Shown: positions 49,045 to 60,020, numbered from the stretch's first letter. The stretch is DNA of 64,000 nucleotides from Tethya wilhelma (GCA_964030475.1 CAXIPT010000018.1:317533-381532); one strand, 5' to 3'. The notes: generated by a model not told the origin, from the letters alone. A program made the numbers and translations.

Positions 49045-49452
49045 GACTGAGACGATTTTTATAATTTTGTTACAATAATTGGCTATCATACATTTCAACT
49101 TTCAGTGTTTAACTACTAGTTATAATCATAATACAGCTATAGTTTACACACATCATTTTTGTCACACACACACACAATCAAACTCACTGTGCACTCATAA
49201 TTTAGTAAACAATGTACTAAGCTGACTAACCTGAGGCTATTCTCCTGAATAGCTTGATATACCATTCCCATAGATAGAGTATTCCTTCAAGGCAAATTGT
49301 AGAGTTCTAGTCACGCTTCGTGTATGTGTAGAAGTCGAGTAGAAGCTTCTTTGGTTTTATCAGTTACACACTTTTGAGCTCGCGACAATATCACGTGATT
49401 ACGCAAATTTTTAACCCTACGGAACCTAAACTGCAAGAATACCCTACATTAT

Positions 49453-49850
49453 ACTACTTAGTAGACTTACTTACCTCGTTGGTGAATCCTCCTGGAAGGC
49501 TCCCTGGTCTTCTGTGTCTTTAAAAAGGCTCCTAAAGTAAGTTTTAACTAGCGCTTTAACTAACTTCATGCATATTCTGATACTACACTAAAATTGTACC
49601 ACAAACATAAATTGTTTGTAACACTGATAGTATACGGAGTTTGTGTACTCGCGCTTAGCAACGTATTTGTTAGCGAGTAAAATTGGAATGAACGGTCGGT
49701 ATACTTGAGCTCATATCTCCAAAACTATAGCGCCAAATTTGGAAAATAGCTAGCTGCAATGACGTAGATTACAATGCAAGCGCTATCTCAAAATTCGCAT
49801 ATTACTACATCTGGTCGGTTTTCCAAAATTTGGTCGCATATTTCATGTAC
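49453..49850 (+). repeat. MITE family D, copy 2
   Basis: Same block order as 44,765-45,180 (acttacttacctcgttggtg ... ggtcggttttccaaaatttg). It starts just outside the right end of the 45-49 kb transposon. Confidence 0.65.
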
Positions 49851-50010
49851 AAATCCTGCATATAAGGTTGTATAAGAAATGTCATTTTTGGTTCTGTGCA
49901 ATTTCAAGGGTTCCCTCAAACTTATCTGTGGCAAGGCTGTTAACCCTACAAAACCAATGGTAGAGTAGCCTGGTTTTCATGTGCTGATTTTATTTTATTT
50001 TTTTTGTGAA

Positions 50011-50068
50011 GTGTGTGTGTGTGTGTGTGAGAGAGTGTGTGTGTGTGTGTGAGAGAGAGTTACAGTAA
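50011..50068. repeat. (TG)n/(GA)n microsatellite
   Basis: Alternating gtgtgtgt and gagaga tracts. The following DNA to about 50,100 has no gene. Confidence 0.9.
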
Positions 50069-50107
50069 CCTACTTCACATGTCTGAGAACAAAAACACCC
50101 CATGCCA

Positions 50108-50600
50108 TGCAAAATATCATACGTATGGTAGTATGTTTAGTATGAATGGGGCGCATGTTCCATAGACACAATACAATTATGTTTATCACCACAAAAATCT
50201 AGCAAGAAAAGTTAAACCTTCAAACTTGCCCAGAAGCTCTCTCAGACTGATTAACAAACGTTTGCATGGCCTAAAACTCACAGAAGCTTTCCTAAGCACT
50301 CGTAGCGAGCGCTAGTTAGAAGCTACAACCACGCAATTTTGTTCTCACTTACTTACTAACTGACTTACTTGAAAGAGATTTCCAGAGAAATAAGACGTTG
50401 AGCTTGTTTTGACCCTACTTGTTCTGATCTGAACTAGTGCCTTTTACACTCGCTTTCTGCCTAAATGTGTTAAAACAAGAGCTAGAAAGCTTTGAAACTT
50501 AGTATATAAATTCATACACTACAATGTAGCCATCATTTTTTTGTAGGTTGAGGTCAAAGGTCGTTATCTATCCACGTGGCATTTAATGCACATGCGCATA
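50108..50600. repeat. Repeat family F, copy 1
   Basis: Matches 56,785-57,295 in inverted orientation: tccatagacacaatac, ggcctaaaactcacag, agaaagctttgaaactta, and catgcgcat. The two copies are 6.2 kb apart and face each other. No coding content. Confidence 0.6.
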
Positions 50601-50712
50601 AACCTAATAGTACTGCTACTCAAACTTTTTGTAAGGACTTACTAAGTCTCTGATATAGTCTCCTCATTTTAGTGTTGAAAAAAGTGAATGAACAAGTATA
50701 GTAAAAAAATTT

Positions 50713-51171
50713 CATAAAAATTAACAGTGTAGGAATGGCCAGTGCAGTAAAAAGTAAGGAAACAAGGCATATTGCAATTTCGACACATGACTACTTCATT
50801 TTTTATGCTCATGTAGAGTATTGAGGATTAACTAAAACAACATTGCCTGAGTTGCCTGCTTATATACTTTGCTCCACTTCGCTAGCTAACAGTTAAGTTC
50901 CACACCTCAATTAATCCATTGGCACTCCCTGTCAGTATTCCGACCATAAGGTGGCACACTCTGCAGCATACTGATTGACATGCATGATCTGTGAATTCAA
51001 ACCATTGTTTCATCCAGGCATGTACAGCATTGTTTGAAGCATAATATTATCATTTAATCAATATTTATTTTCGTATGACAGGATGTATGAGGAATCAAAA
51101 ATGAAGTCATTTGCCGAAATTGCGACATGCCTTGTTTCTTACTTTTTACCGCACAGCTTATTTTTCTGTGG
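50713..51171. mobile_element. MITE family A, copy with both arms
   Basis: The left arm (50,713-50,805) and inverted right arm (51,098-51,171) pair over about 75-90 bp (gtaaaaagtaaggaaacaag; catgactacttcattttt). The spacer is about 290 bp. Non-coding. Confidence 0.75.
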
Positions 51172-51239
51172 AGTAGATCGACTTTTTCTAATGATGCAGT
51201 AATTATTACTTACTTGTTCCCTCTCTCTGTTTAATATAT

Positions 51240-51615
51240 TCATCAAAGAAATCATACGTTGTTGCCTTCAACGAATTCTCACCAACAGGTCGTCTAGAGC
51301 TGAGTAAAAGCCCCAGAAGACATTTGCTGTAAGTTTTCTTTCTGTGTAAACGAATATTGGGAGCATAGTGTCTGGATGCTATCTAAGCAAGCTTAAGACC
51401 TTAAGCTTCTCCAGGCCATCACAGAAGCTCCTCATTGAAGTTATATGCTTTTCGATGACTTCATCATAAATGAAAATTTTGTAGGAGCTCACTCTTGTTA
51501 ACTTCATTAATAACTCTAATTGTAGGCCATCCTGAATTATTGATGATTCCAATAAACTTGGGATCATCAACAATGAGATCAATGGTTTCTGCATCATTGG
51601 CAGCATCCATCTGTC
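51240..51615 (-). pseudogene. HECT-domain fragment (G2E3-like)
   Basis: Pieces in neighbouring minus frames read IVDDPKFIGIINNSGWPTIR, EVIEKHITSMRSFCDGLEKL then HPDTMLPIFVYTERKLTANV. Spacing and motifs resemble the N-terminal part of HECT ubiquitin-ligase domains of the G2E3-like class. There are stops and frame changes, and the catalytic Cys region is absent. It lies between MITE copies. It could be a decayed host exon or captured cargo. Confidence 0.4.
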
Positions 51616-51670
51616 AGTGGTATATGTATACGGGTGTGCAGGAGTACATCAGGGAAATTTCAATACAGAA

Positions 51671-51925
51671 GAACTACAAGTACAAAAAACATTGGAAATG
51701 TAATGAGACACAGGAATGGCTAAAACGTAAACAAGATGGAATGGCTGTAGTAGATTGTGTAGAATACTTCCTGTATGGGCTGCATTTAACAATCTCCTTA
51801 TTGATTCTCTCATTTTGCCCACAGGAAGAATTCCTTACACTCTAACAGTCATTCCATCTTGTTTGCGTTCTTTTGCAATTCCTGTGTCTCATTACATTTC
51901 CAATGTTTTTTTATACTTGATTGTT
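51671..51925. mobile_element. MITE family B palindrome, copy 2
   Basis: The left arm (tacaaaaaacattggaaatg ... aatacttcctgtatgggctg) and the inverted right arm (gaagaattccttacactcta ... aatgttttttta) form a long hairpin. Family-E sequence follows from about 51,950. Confidence 0.75.
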
Positions 51926-52189
51926 ATTATTTTTCCATAATTCTACAAATTACATTTGAGTTGGTGTGTGTAGCTAGCTACTGAGCTAGTAGTCTGGCAA
52001 ACCAGACTCACTGAGCCAGCGGTGGGCTGCTGAGCTGGTAAGTTGTGTAGCGGCCCGGGTGCTTCAGTGATACTGAAGTGAAACACACATCTCAGTTATT
52101 TGGAGGCAGGAGCTGTATCATAAGATTTACTTGCCTATCTATATGTTATGATAACCAAAGTCCTGATTCAAGAAGAGCAACCAGGTATC

Positions 52190-52745
52190 ACAAAATAGTT
52201 CCAGGCAACTTCAGTGCATCATTATTGCATTTAATTCCAATTAACGCACACTTTTTTGTGTGGGAAGGGTTGTCAATTCGAATTTTCTAGACGCTAATGA
52301 ATTATGCATGAGTGTAGAAATTAACGGCAGCCATATGGAGGAGGCGCTTTTTGCCTTGTATCTAGCTACTCAATGAGAGGCGCTAAAAACTGATGGCAAA
52401 AGCGACTGTACCAGAAGAAACCAAGCTCGTTCGTTCAAGAATTAGCTTCTAAAAGTTAATAGTCACTGAGAAAACTTGAGCCAAGATAGAAAAAGAAGAT
52501 GAAGAAGAAGAAGAAGAAGAAGAAGAAGAAGAACATGGAGAAAATTGGAGGTTTGGCATGTTTGTGTTTGTTACTTTAGCGATGGTTTTAGGCTATGTTT
52601 TTGGGCTCATTAGAAAGAGAAAGAGCTAAATAGTAGCTTTAGAAGCCTTTTAGTGCTAAGTGCTCAGTTTTTGCAGAGTTATTTGCGTGAATATTTGTAT
52701 TGCGCTAATGGGCCATCCTGTGTACCCAGTACTACCGTACTTTAG
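52190..52745. repeat. Repeat family E, copy 2
   Basis: Same blocks as 30,346-30,880, with an expanded GAA tract (52,500-52,532) and the terminal cccagtac...gtac hairpin. Confidence 0.65.
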
Positions 52746-52995
52746 ATCAGATAATTTTTACTGGTAAAATTTTTGAATGGCTCTATCAGATCAATTAAGT
52801 CATGTTATACAGTATATTGGGAAATTTTTGAAGGTATAGCAATATTTTGTGGATGTGGCCATGCAGGATTCTGAATATTTCATGTTAAGGATCAGCATGC
52901 ACTGCCCTAATACAATGCTACACCCCCAAATTGGAAACAAAATAACCACACCCCTTTCACATGTTTGTGTAAATCAGATGTAGGTTAGTATAATA

Positions 52996-53906
52996 TGTGA
53001 CCTGTCAAGGGAAAACCTGCCGGTTAGGAAATTATTGTTTTTGGAGTAAAATGCAGTTTTAGTTTATTTCGCGTTTTTGCACGAAATATGTTTTCTTGCA
53101 CGGATGCGCTGCGCTACATCTCAGCATGCTCCATGCAAAATTTGAGGGGTGGAGCTGCTTCTGTTGCAGAGATATAGCCTGTAGTTTCAGCCTCGTTCAT
53201 TTTTACTTAGTTGCTAACACGGAGAACAGTTGCTATGCTGTGCAACAAACCGTAGCGAATATTTATGAGCAAGGCAGCTGCCTCTAAAAATGATTTATTA
53301 TTCGATGTTCTCTCTAACTTATAAGCTGACTAATCTCAAAATTTTGCTACAGCACATAGACAGAAAGGTAAGCTAAAGCTTTGTACATGCTTGTCTAAGC
53401 CAAGCGCTTTCATACAGTAGATTTCTACTCGTAGGTAATGCCTCTCCCTGTACGGCGATCGCGTACAGGTTATTTTGAGGCTTATCTTAGTTCTTAGAAC
53501 TTACTGTACCTAGAATCTATCTCTCTACTAGCAAGCGCTTACCTCCTTCAGTCCATTAGCTGTCTTCTGGGTCTTCTTTCCTAGCTACTCGCTTCTCACT
53601 AAATGATTTTTAGTCCCCACGTGGCTGGCTGTGGTAATATTCAGCATGTACTGTACATGATCTAATTATGATACGGAGAGTATACGGACCGCCCATAGTT
53701 TACCTAGTAACAACTTTACAACCGTTTTTCTAGGAAGCCACGAGTGGAGGCAGGGCTGCTTGCAAGAGCTATATCTGGAAAACTACTATAGCTATGCTTA
53801 CCAAATTTTGATATGCGCTTCCCAGGAAGGCCTAGATATACGTGGAATAGCTAACTCAAAATTCGCAGATTTTCCTAACCGGCAGGTTTTCCCTTGACAG
53901 GTCACA
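52996..53906 (+). mobile_element. MITE family C, full-length copy
   Basis: 911 bp. The ends TGTGACCTGTCAAGGGAAAA and its inverse (..ttttcccttgacaggtcaca) match for about 36 bp. TA lies outside both ends. No transposase. The interior contains two parts, each related to one end. Confidence 0.85.
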
Positions 53907-54174
53907 TATATGAGACCCAATTTTGGGAAACCTACCAGATCTAGCAAAACTTTGTAATGTAGTGTAATTTGCGAGGCGTGCACGAAATTAATTTTTTGCT
54001 CCAATGTGGAGGGGCACACCTTGGCCGGCTGCAGATGTGATTTTTTACGGGTGGGGCTGCTTCTATTGCTGAGATATAAACGTTTGAATGCAGCTATGTC
54101 AGCCATGGCTAGCTTCTCTCCCATTAGTACACTGGATGCATTGCCATTTTCATTGATTAATTATTCTGTTCAAG
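53907..54174. other. Repeat-like remnant, no gene
   Basis: Contains phrases seen inside family C (ggggctgcttctattgctga) in degraded form. It probably holds an older relative of that family. No coding signal. Confidence 0.4.
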
Positions 54175-55046
54175 CATAGATTATATAGACTAGGTACAAG
54201 GGATTGGAAACTGAGGTCACATGACAGTGTAGTCCCATAGTTAACTCGTGAAGCCTTCCGCATTGTTAATTTTTGGTCATTTTTTGTCAAGTAAAATTAA
54301 TTGTACAAAGAAGGCTGCTTTTCTTTCAAAAAAACTCACTCCTCGTACAAGCCAAGGGAAAAAGTAAGTTGTAGAAGTAATGTCAGTTATTTGAACTAGC
54401 ATTTTCATAAATAAACGCTGCTTAACCGGTTTTATTAGCTAATTTCTAGGCCCTCAAAATTGGACCACTTACACTACATTATTTTCTCCCTCTCCAGTTG
54501 GCTGTACGCTTTATCAATGTGAGCTAGCTATCTCCATGTCTTGAGAAGGTCTTAGTATATGCCCATAGCCATACTAGATATTCTCTTGGTCTGACTGTTG
54601 TTCGTCAGCTAAGACTGGACAAAGCCGTATTTTGCTATCAAAACTTATCATTCCTCTCCCAGCTGTCTCAACGCAGTAGAGCACTATCAACTCAAGCACT
54701 ACTACGAACTATATGCCCTTCTGGGCAGTTTGAACGAATATATACCTATCAGAGAAAGAACTGTGGGTCAAAAATGAGCAGCATGTCATGTACTGTTTTG
54801 ATACAGTTGTACACACACAGAACTAAAAACTTCTGAAGGGCATGCAATACGCGATTACAAACATAGTAGTGGCTATATTTATGGCTTATTCTTATCTTTT
54901 GGGGTCATCTTGTAGCTGCTGTTTGTTGGTTTTTTACTTCTCTAGAAAAAACTAAGCTGCAAAATTGACAATGCCGAGTGCATCACAAAAATGTATCATG
55001 TGACCTCCATTTCAAATCCCAGGTACCTATGTCTATATAATCTATG
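54175..55046. mobile_element. 872-bp inverted-repeat element with 7-bp flank repeats
   Basis: The ends CATAGATTATATAGAC and GTCTATATAATCTATG are inverted, with inner similarity for about 50 bp (..gaggtcacatga / tcatgtgacctc..). GTTCAAG lies immediately outside both ends (54,168-54,174 and 55,047-55,053). No ORF of note. Superfamily not assigned. Confidence 0.8.
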
Positions 55047-55356
55047 GTTCAAGTACACAATGCAGCTGCTGTTTTGCATTTCATTATAATCTTGCATATT
55101 AATTTTAATGTGTAACAAATACAATGCACGAAATACTTCTAGCAGAAAGAAATCTCTTCCAGATGATCAGAAGATGGCATACAGTGTTGCAGAATCGCTG
55201 GGCTATGCCAGGAGCTGTTTATCTGTGGATAATAATGAATGAATATTGTGTACATTGTGTAAAATTGCAATGAAATTTGTGGGAGATAGAAGTTAAGCGC
55301 TTCTTATTATTGTTTCTAAGTATTAGCTAAACTATTTCCTACAGTTAGAATTACAA

Positions 55357-55672
55357 GTAGTAAAAATTTCAAAAATATTAGTTAGGTAGGAATGTGGTAA
55401 AAAGTATTGGAACAAGGCATGTCTCAAATTTGGCACATGATTACTTCATTTTTATTCTTGATCCCTCATACGGATCCTAAGTGTGACGTTAATGCAATGA
55501 TGTGTACAATAGTGCTGTAGGTTATTATAGCATTGGTTCAGTACTAATCAGTAGGCTAAGCACTGGAGCAAACTATAACAGACAGGAAACTTAAACTAAA
55601 CTGCCAGGCAAGAGTTGGGTATAAAAAATGAAGTAGTCATGTGCCAAATTTGAGACATGCCTTGTTCCAACA
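55357..55672. mobile_element. MITE family A, copy 3
   Basis: The left arm and a shortened right arm (aaaaatgaagtagtcatgtg ... gccttgttcca) are inverted. The right arm is cut by the start of the family-B palindrome at about 55,671. Confidence 0.7.
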
Positions 55673-55945
55673 AGTACAAAAAACATTAGAAATGTAATGT
55701 AAACATAGGAATGGCCAATCGTAAAAAAGTGAGCAAACAAGATAGGAATGCTGGTCAGATTGAGCGAGGAGTTCATTTCACTGTGTCACCTATGTTCATA
55801 TCTCTACTGAGCTCAATGACATTGTAGACACAGGAATGAACTCGCTCAATCTGACCAGCATTCCTATCTTGTTTGCTCACTTTTTTATGATTTGGCCATT
55901 CCTATGTTTACATTACATTTCTAATGTTTTTTGTACTTGTTTGTT
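55671..55945. mobile_element. MITE family B palindrome, best copy
   Basis: Two arms of about 115 bp (tacaaaaaacattagaaatg ... gatagga ... ctcgctc) around a spacer of about 30 bp. It is nearly perfect, so transcripts would form a long double-stranded hairpin. Confidence 0.85.
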
Positions 55946-56224
55946 CTATTTTTTTTTGAAATAATTGTTTACAATATCAGTATAATACAGTTTTTAGCCT
56001 GAGCAGAGAATTTCATCCCGGCTACAGTACAGTCATGCCTTTTACACAGCTGAAACACTGAAATCCCAAGCTGAATCTGATATATATGTGTCTTGTTAGC
56101 TATAGATAACTTCCCTACTGAAGAACTGAACACAGAGAACGAGAAAATAGGACAGAGCTTGGAGTACTGCTTGTGACGGGCATCTTGCAATAAAACGCAA
56201 ACTTGAATATGGAAAGGGTCGTTA

Positions 56225-56665
56225 GGCTAACTAGCTTCTGAATAGTTTATAGTTTACAAATAATGGCTGCCATACAGAGAAAGCACTTTTTGTCTTGTAT
56301 TGAGCCACTTGACGAGTGACACAGAAAACCGATGCCAAAAGCGAATGAAGACCAACATACCAAGTTTATTCGTTCAAGAATTAGCTTCTATAAGTGTACA
56401 GTCTTCGAGAAAAGCCGTGACATAACAGAAGAAGAAGAAGAAGATGGAGAAAACTAGAGGTTTGGCATATTTTAGTTTGGTACTTTAATTAGCGATGGTT
56501 TTAGGCCATGTTTTTGGGCTTGTTAGAAAGATAATGAGCGCTTGAGAAGCCTTTTAGTGCCAAGCGCCCGGTTTTTGCAGAGTTGTTTGCGTGAATATTT
56601 GTATTGCGCTATTGGGCCATCCGTGCCGTTCCTATGTACCCAGTACTACCGTACTGGGAATACTT
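56225..56665. repeat. Repeat family E, copy 3
   Basis: Same blocks as 30,346-30,880, including ggagaaaactagaggtttgg and cccagtactaccgtactggg. It again follows a family-B palindrome. Confidence 0.65.
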
Positions 56666-56784
56666 TTTTTTTACTAATTTTTTTAAAATTTTTTACTACT
56701 TCCACTTTTTACAACACTACAGTGTGAAGACTACCAGAGACAGGTTAGTCGCTGCAAAAAGCTTGAGTAACAGCTACATGCACT

Positions 56785-57295
56785 ACAATGTGCTGGAGGA
56801 GGCTAATGCGCATGCGCATGCGCATAATGCCACATAGATAGACAATTAATGACCTTTGAACTATAACTGCCAAGATGGCTGCATTGTAGTACGTGAATTT
56901 ATACACTAAGTTTCAAAGCTTTCTAGTTTTTGTTTAGGCCTGTTTATGATGTAAATGAGTATCAAGGAATGTAGTACTCAAGAAAAGAACTTACTTTATG
57001 CTGTCAAAGTCGGCTCAACACGTTCTGGTGCTCTGGAAATCCTTTTTAAGTAAGTAAGTACGTATGTACGTTAGGATAACAAAATGGCACTATTGTGGCT
57101 TCCCACTAGCGCTCTCTACGAAACTTTTTGTGAGTTTTAGGCCTTGCATTCAGTTGGTAATCTGTCAATGAGAGCCTCTGACTAACTTTGAAGGTTTAAT
57201 TTGTTTGACTAGTGACCATCATTTTGTATTGTGTCTATGGGACAGTTGGCCCATTCCTACTATATGTACTACCTTACATATGATAGATGCATGCA
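56785..57295. repeat. Repeat family F, copy 2 (inverted)
   Basis: Inverse of 50,108-50,600. Contains a short gcatgcgcatgcgcat palindromic run. Confidence 0.6.
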
Positions 57296-57364
57296 TTACT
57301 ATTGGGCGCTTATTCTGTGCCAATTATAGCGTAGTTACTCTAGTTACAGCCCACCCGCTACATT

Positions 57365-57425
57365 ATTCTACTTAGTAGACTTACTTACCTCATTGGTGAA
57401 TCCTCCTGGAAGGCTTCCTGGTCTT
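57365..57425 (+). repeat. MITE family D fragment with uninterrupted flank
   Basis: Has cttagtagacttacttacct and cctcctggaaggc. Its upstream flank (57,280-57,364) joins sequences that lie on either side of the 45-49 kb transposon, so it acts as a related empty site. Confidence 0.55.
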
Positions 57426-57726
57426 CTGTAGTGGCGTTAAATGCAGAACGTTAGCCAGTGAAAATTTTAACCCTTTTTGCACTCAATAAAGGTTTTAGCC
57501 ATATTGAAATTCGTGCTCGCGCAAGCTCACTGCAATGCAGATGCTACTCTATGGCTCACTCAGTATACTGTACACAATAATCCTGCTCACTTATGATGGA
57601 TGGCATTCACAGTGATCAGATCAATTGCATTGCTTGATCTCATCATGACACTGTTGGGGTGAACAGCAGCCTGAAGCGCAAGAGTGACAATGTGTAACAG
57701 TGTGTATTTATCTCTGATGGAGATGT

Positions 57727-57745
57727 GGGGGGGGGGAGGGGGGAA
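57727..57745. repeat. Poly-G tract
   Basis: A gggggggggg run interrupted by one A. Likely length-unstable. Confidence 0.85.
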
Positions 57746-57844
57746 GAGGAAGTGATTTGTAAGAACTTATTAATATACAATTTACAATACATTTTATTGT
57801 TGTGTGTGTGCAGACACTGCTAGTGCACATATATTTGATCAGTA

Positions 57845-58067
57845 ATCAGTTTGCTTTAAATCTCTGCAATTCCATGCTTGGAATTCCTTGATCATGTATT
57901 CACTGGGTGTAGTGCTGTTCTTGATGGCTGTTAGTCTGACTCTTGCTGATGGTGGGAAGGTGGCTTTTAAGAACAGTGAAGAATACACCAGCATTGCAAA
58001 GCCAAGTTGCCGGTATGCATCTGACTTAGATACTGTTACAAAGTACTCGACATGGACGACTTCAGCC
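57845..58067 (-). CDS. Possible last exon of an unknown gene
   Basis: On minus, a good acceptor (ttattattttgcag, ending at about 58,068) precedes an open segment reading AEVVHVEYFVTVSKSDAYRQ ... LGFAMLVYSSLFLKATF ... EFQAWNCRDLKQTDY and a stop near 57,840. The plus strand has an overlapping ORF with a signal-peptide-like start. I favour minus because of the acceptor. The LINE at 58,098 would interrupt the intron. No domain is recognised. Confidence 0.3.
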
Positions 58068-58097
58068 TGCAAAATAATAATTAGCAGTATAATTAAA

Positions 58098-59021
58098 TAA
58101 CAAATGTAAATACATGATAATCACCAGGAGACATAATACAGATATCTCCAGTCAACAAAGTCCACTTGTCACTTTAACAATTAATGGTAATTGTCTGGAA
58201 AGAGTGGATTCTTATAAATACCTCGGTGTTCGGATCTCATCTTCTCTTTCCTGGTCTAAACATATTGCTGAAGTATGCAGAAAAGCCAGACAGAAAATTG
58301 GCATTCTGTATAGACAGTGTTACCAACATGCTACTTCGGCCACCATGTTTGTCATGCATTCGACCTGATTTAGAATATGCAGTACAAGTCTGGTCCCCAC
58401 ATCAAATTGGTCACTCTGACTCTCTGGAATCTGTACAAAAATTTGCTCTCAGGGTTTGTACAAGAAAATGGAACAGTGACTACAGCTCTTTACTTAGTCA
58501 ATGCAACATTCCAAGTATTGCTAAAAGAAGAAAGATCTCAAGGCTCTGCCTTCTATATAATATCCTCAGCAATCCTCAGTTTCTTGCTCAATCTCCAATT
58601 GAATTTAGAGAAAACATAAGAAGCACTAGTCTAAGATCATCAAACAATCGTGTTCTTAAAGTACCATTTGCAAGAACTAATAGTTTCTACTACTCTTTCT
58701 TTTGTGACTTATCCCGAATCTGGAACTCTCTGCCAACTGATGTAGTTGCTGCTGCCAATGTGACACAATTTAAGACTAGACTGTATAGTCTTGTTTGTTA
58801 ACCTTGAACTTATCTTGCTGAAATTGTTTAGTTATTGTTGGTTGTACTCTCTTCAGTCTTAAAGTTTAATTAATTAATGTATTTGTTGTATTTTATCTGT
58901 AATAATTCTAGTTAGTAATGTAGGATTCACACTTTGTATTAGCAATAGACATTATGCTATTTGTGAATTCTTGCTTTATGCAAATTATTATAAACAAAAA
59001 AAACAAAAAAACAAAAAAAAA
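58098..59021 (+). mobile_element. 5'-truncated CR1/L2-like LINE
   Basis: Contains only the end of ORF2, an AT-rich 3' UTR and a tail of A-rich units (aaacaaaaaaacaaaaaaaa, to about 59,015). 5' truncation and such tails are typical of LINE insertions. The last 150 bp (from about 58,868) are also part of the tandem duplication and recur at 61,936-62,070. Confidence 0.85.
58105..58801 (+). pseudogene. LINE reverse transcriptase C-terminus
   Basis: KCKYMIITR, then NCLERVDSYKYLGVRISSSL and WSKHIAEVCRKARQKIG (58,105-58,350). After a frame change near 58,355 come RPDLEYAVQVWSPHQIG, LESVQKFALRVCTRKW and WNSLPTDVVAAANV..FKTRLYSL to a stop at 58,801. These are the post-catalytic motifs of CR1/L2/jockey-like RT. 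The endonuclease and catalytic RT blocks are missing. Confidence 0.88.
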
Positions 59022-59524
59022 ACACTTACAGCAATTATCTAGGCTATGTGGTAGCAAATAACATATCTGCAACACAGTTCCAATGAAGCTAGATCCTCCT
59101 CCTTTGTCATGTTACCATAGCTAGCCAGCCTCAGTGTACAGCCAGCAGGGGGTTTAGAGAATAGCTAGCTACTAGCTGCATGCATATGACATGTGGAATG
59201 CTATACACTTCTGATCATTGTGTATATTATACTATAAGCTGTAGCTACAGCTGCTCTCATAAATTAGACAAGTTATTAAATTAAAATTAATAATACTAGA
59301 TCAATTTAGCTATAATCATACACTGCACTCACCATTAAACTGAATTTCACACTTTCAGCATGAAATAATCTTCTTATAGGCCAGTAAATCTGCATGGTAT
59401 TTTGGAGTCAGTATGCTCTCTGTAGTCACAGGAAGGCCTAACAGAGGAAAAAAACAGTCTCCCACTTCAAAATGCTGAAGTTTGAGCGATCACGTGACCT
59501 GGCTAACGTTCTGCAATTAATGGC

Positions 59525-59880
59525 TGGTGTCTTCTGTGTCTTTAAAAAAGGCTCTTTAAGTAAGTTTTAACTAGTGCTTCAACTAACTTCATGCATATTC
59601 TGATACTACACTAAAAATTGTACTACAAACATAAATTCTTTGTAACACGGATAGTATTTTGAGTTTGTGTACTCGTGCTTAGCAACGTATTCGATCACTA
59701 TTTTAGCGAGTAAATTGGAATGAATAGTCTGTATATTTAAGCTCATATCTCCAAAACTATAGCGCCTACCTTCTTCAAATTTAGAAAATAGCTACAATGA
59801 TGTAGAATACAATGCAAGCGCTATCTCAAAATTCGCATATAACTACATCTGGTCGGTTTTCCTAAATTTGGTCACATAAT
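59525..59880 (+). repeat. MITE family D, copies 3 and 4
   Basis: Copy 3 here and copy 4 at 62,600-62,950 (duplication partner). They match 44,765-45,180 from ttttaactagtgcttcaact to ggtcggttttcctaaatttg. Confidence 0.65.
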
Positions 59881-60020
59881 ATTATAGTAAAGCTGTGTTA
59901 ACCGATATTCTGTGGCTACCACAAGTATCAAACCATTTTTTAAATTGCATGAAGTTAGAGAAAATCTGATGTGTTTCTGAGAGCACTGGCAATGTCTGTG
60001 ACACCTACACATGCAGTATA

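Larger units (their letters stand above)
45349..49436. mobile_element. 4.1-kb inverted-repeat DNA transposon with divergent genes
   Basis: The terminal inverted repeat ttgcagtttaggttccgtag..., about 48 bp and nearly perfect, lies at 45,349-45,396 and inverted at 49,389-49,436. Inside are plus-strand accessory ORFs (45,528-46,697) and a minus-strand Tc1-like DDE_3 transposase (46,834-47,806). A second Merlin copy (from about 47,911 to 49,217) is nested between the transposase start and the right end. The flanks (family-D/F-type repeats) are continuous at 57,280-57,420, which supports these ends. No clear target duplication is seen. Confidence 0.75.

Noticed and set aside
57888..58100. Plus-strand ORF starting with a signal-peptide-like hydrophobic stretch
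   Set aside because: It overlaps the minus-strand segment that has a good splice acceptor; there is no supporting start context or downstream continuation.
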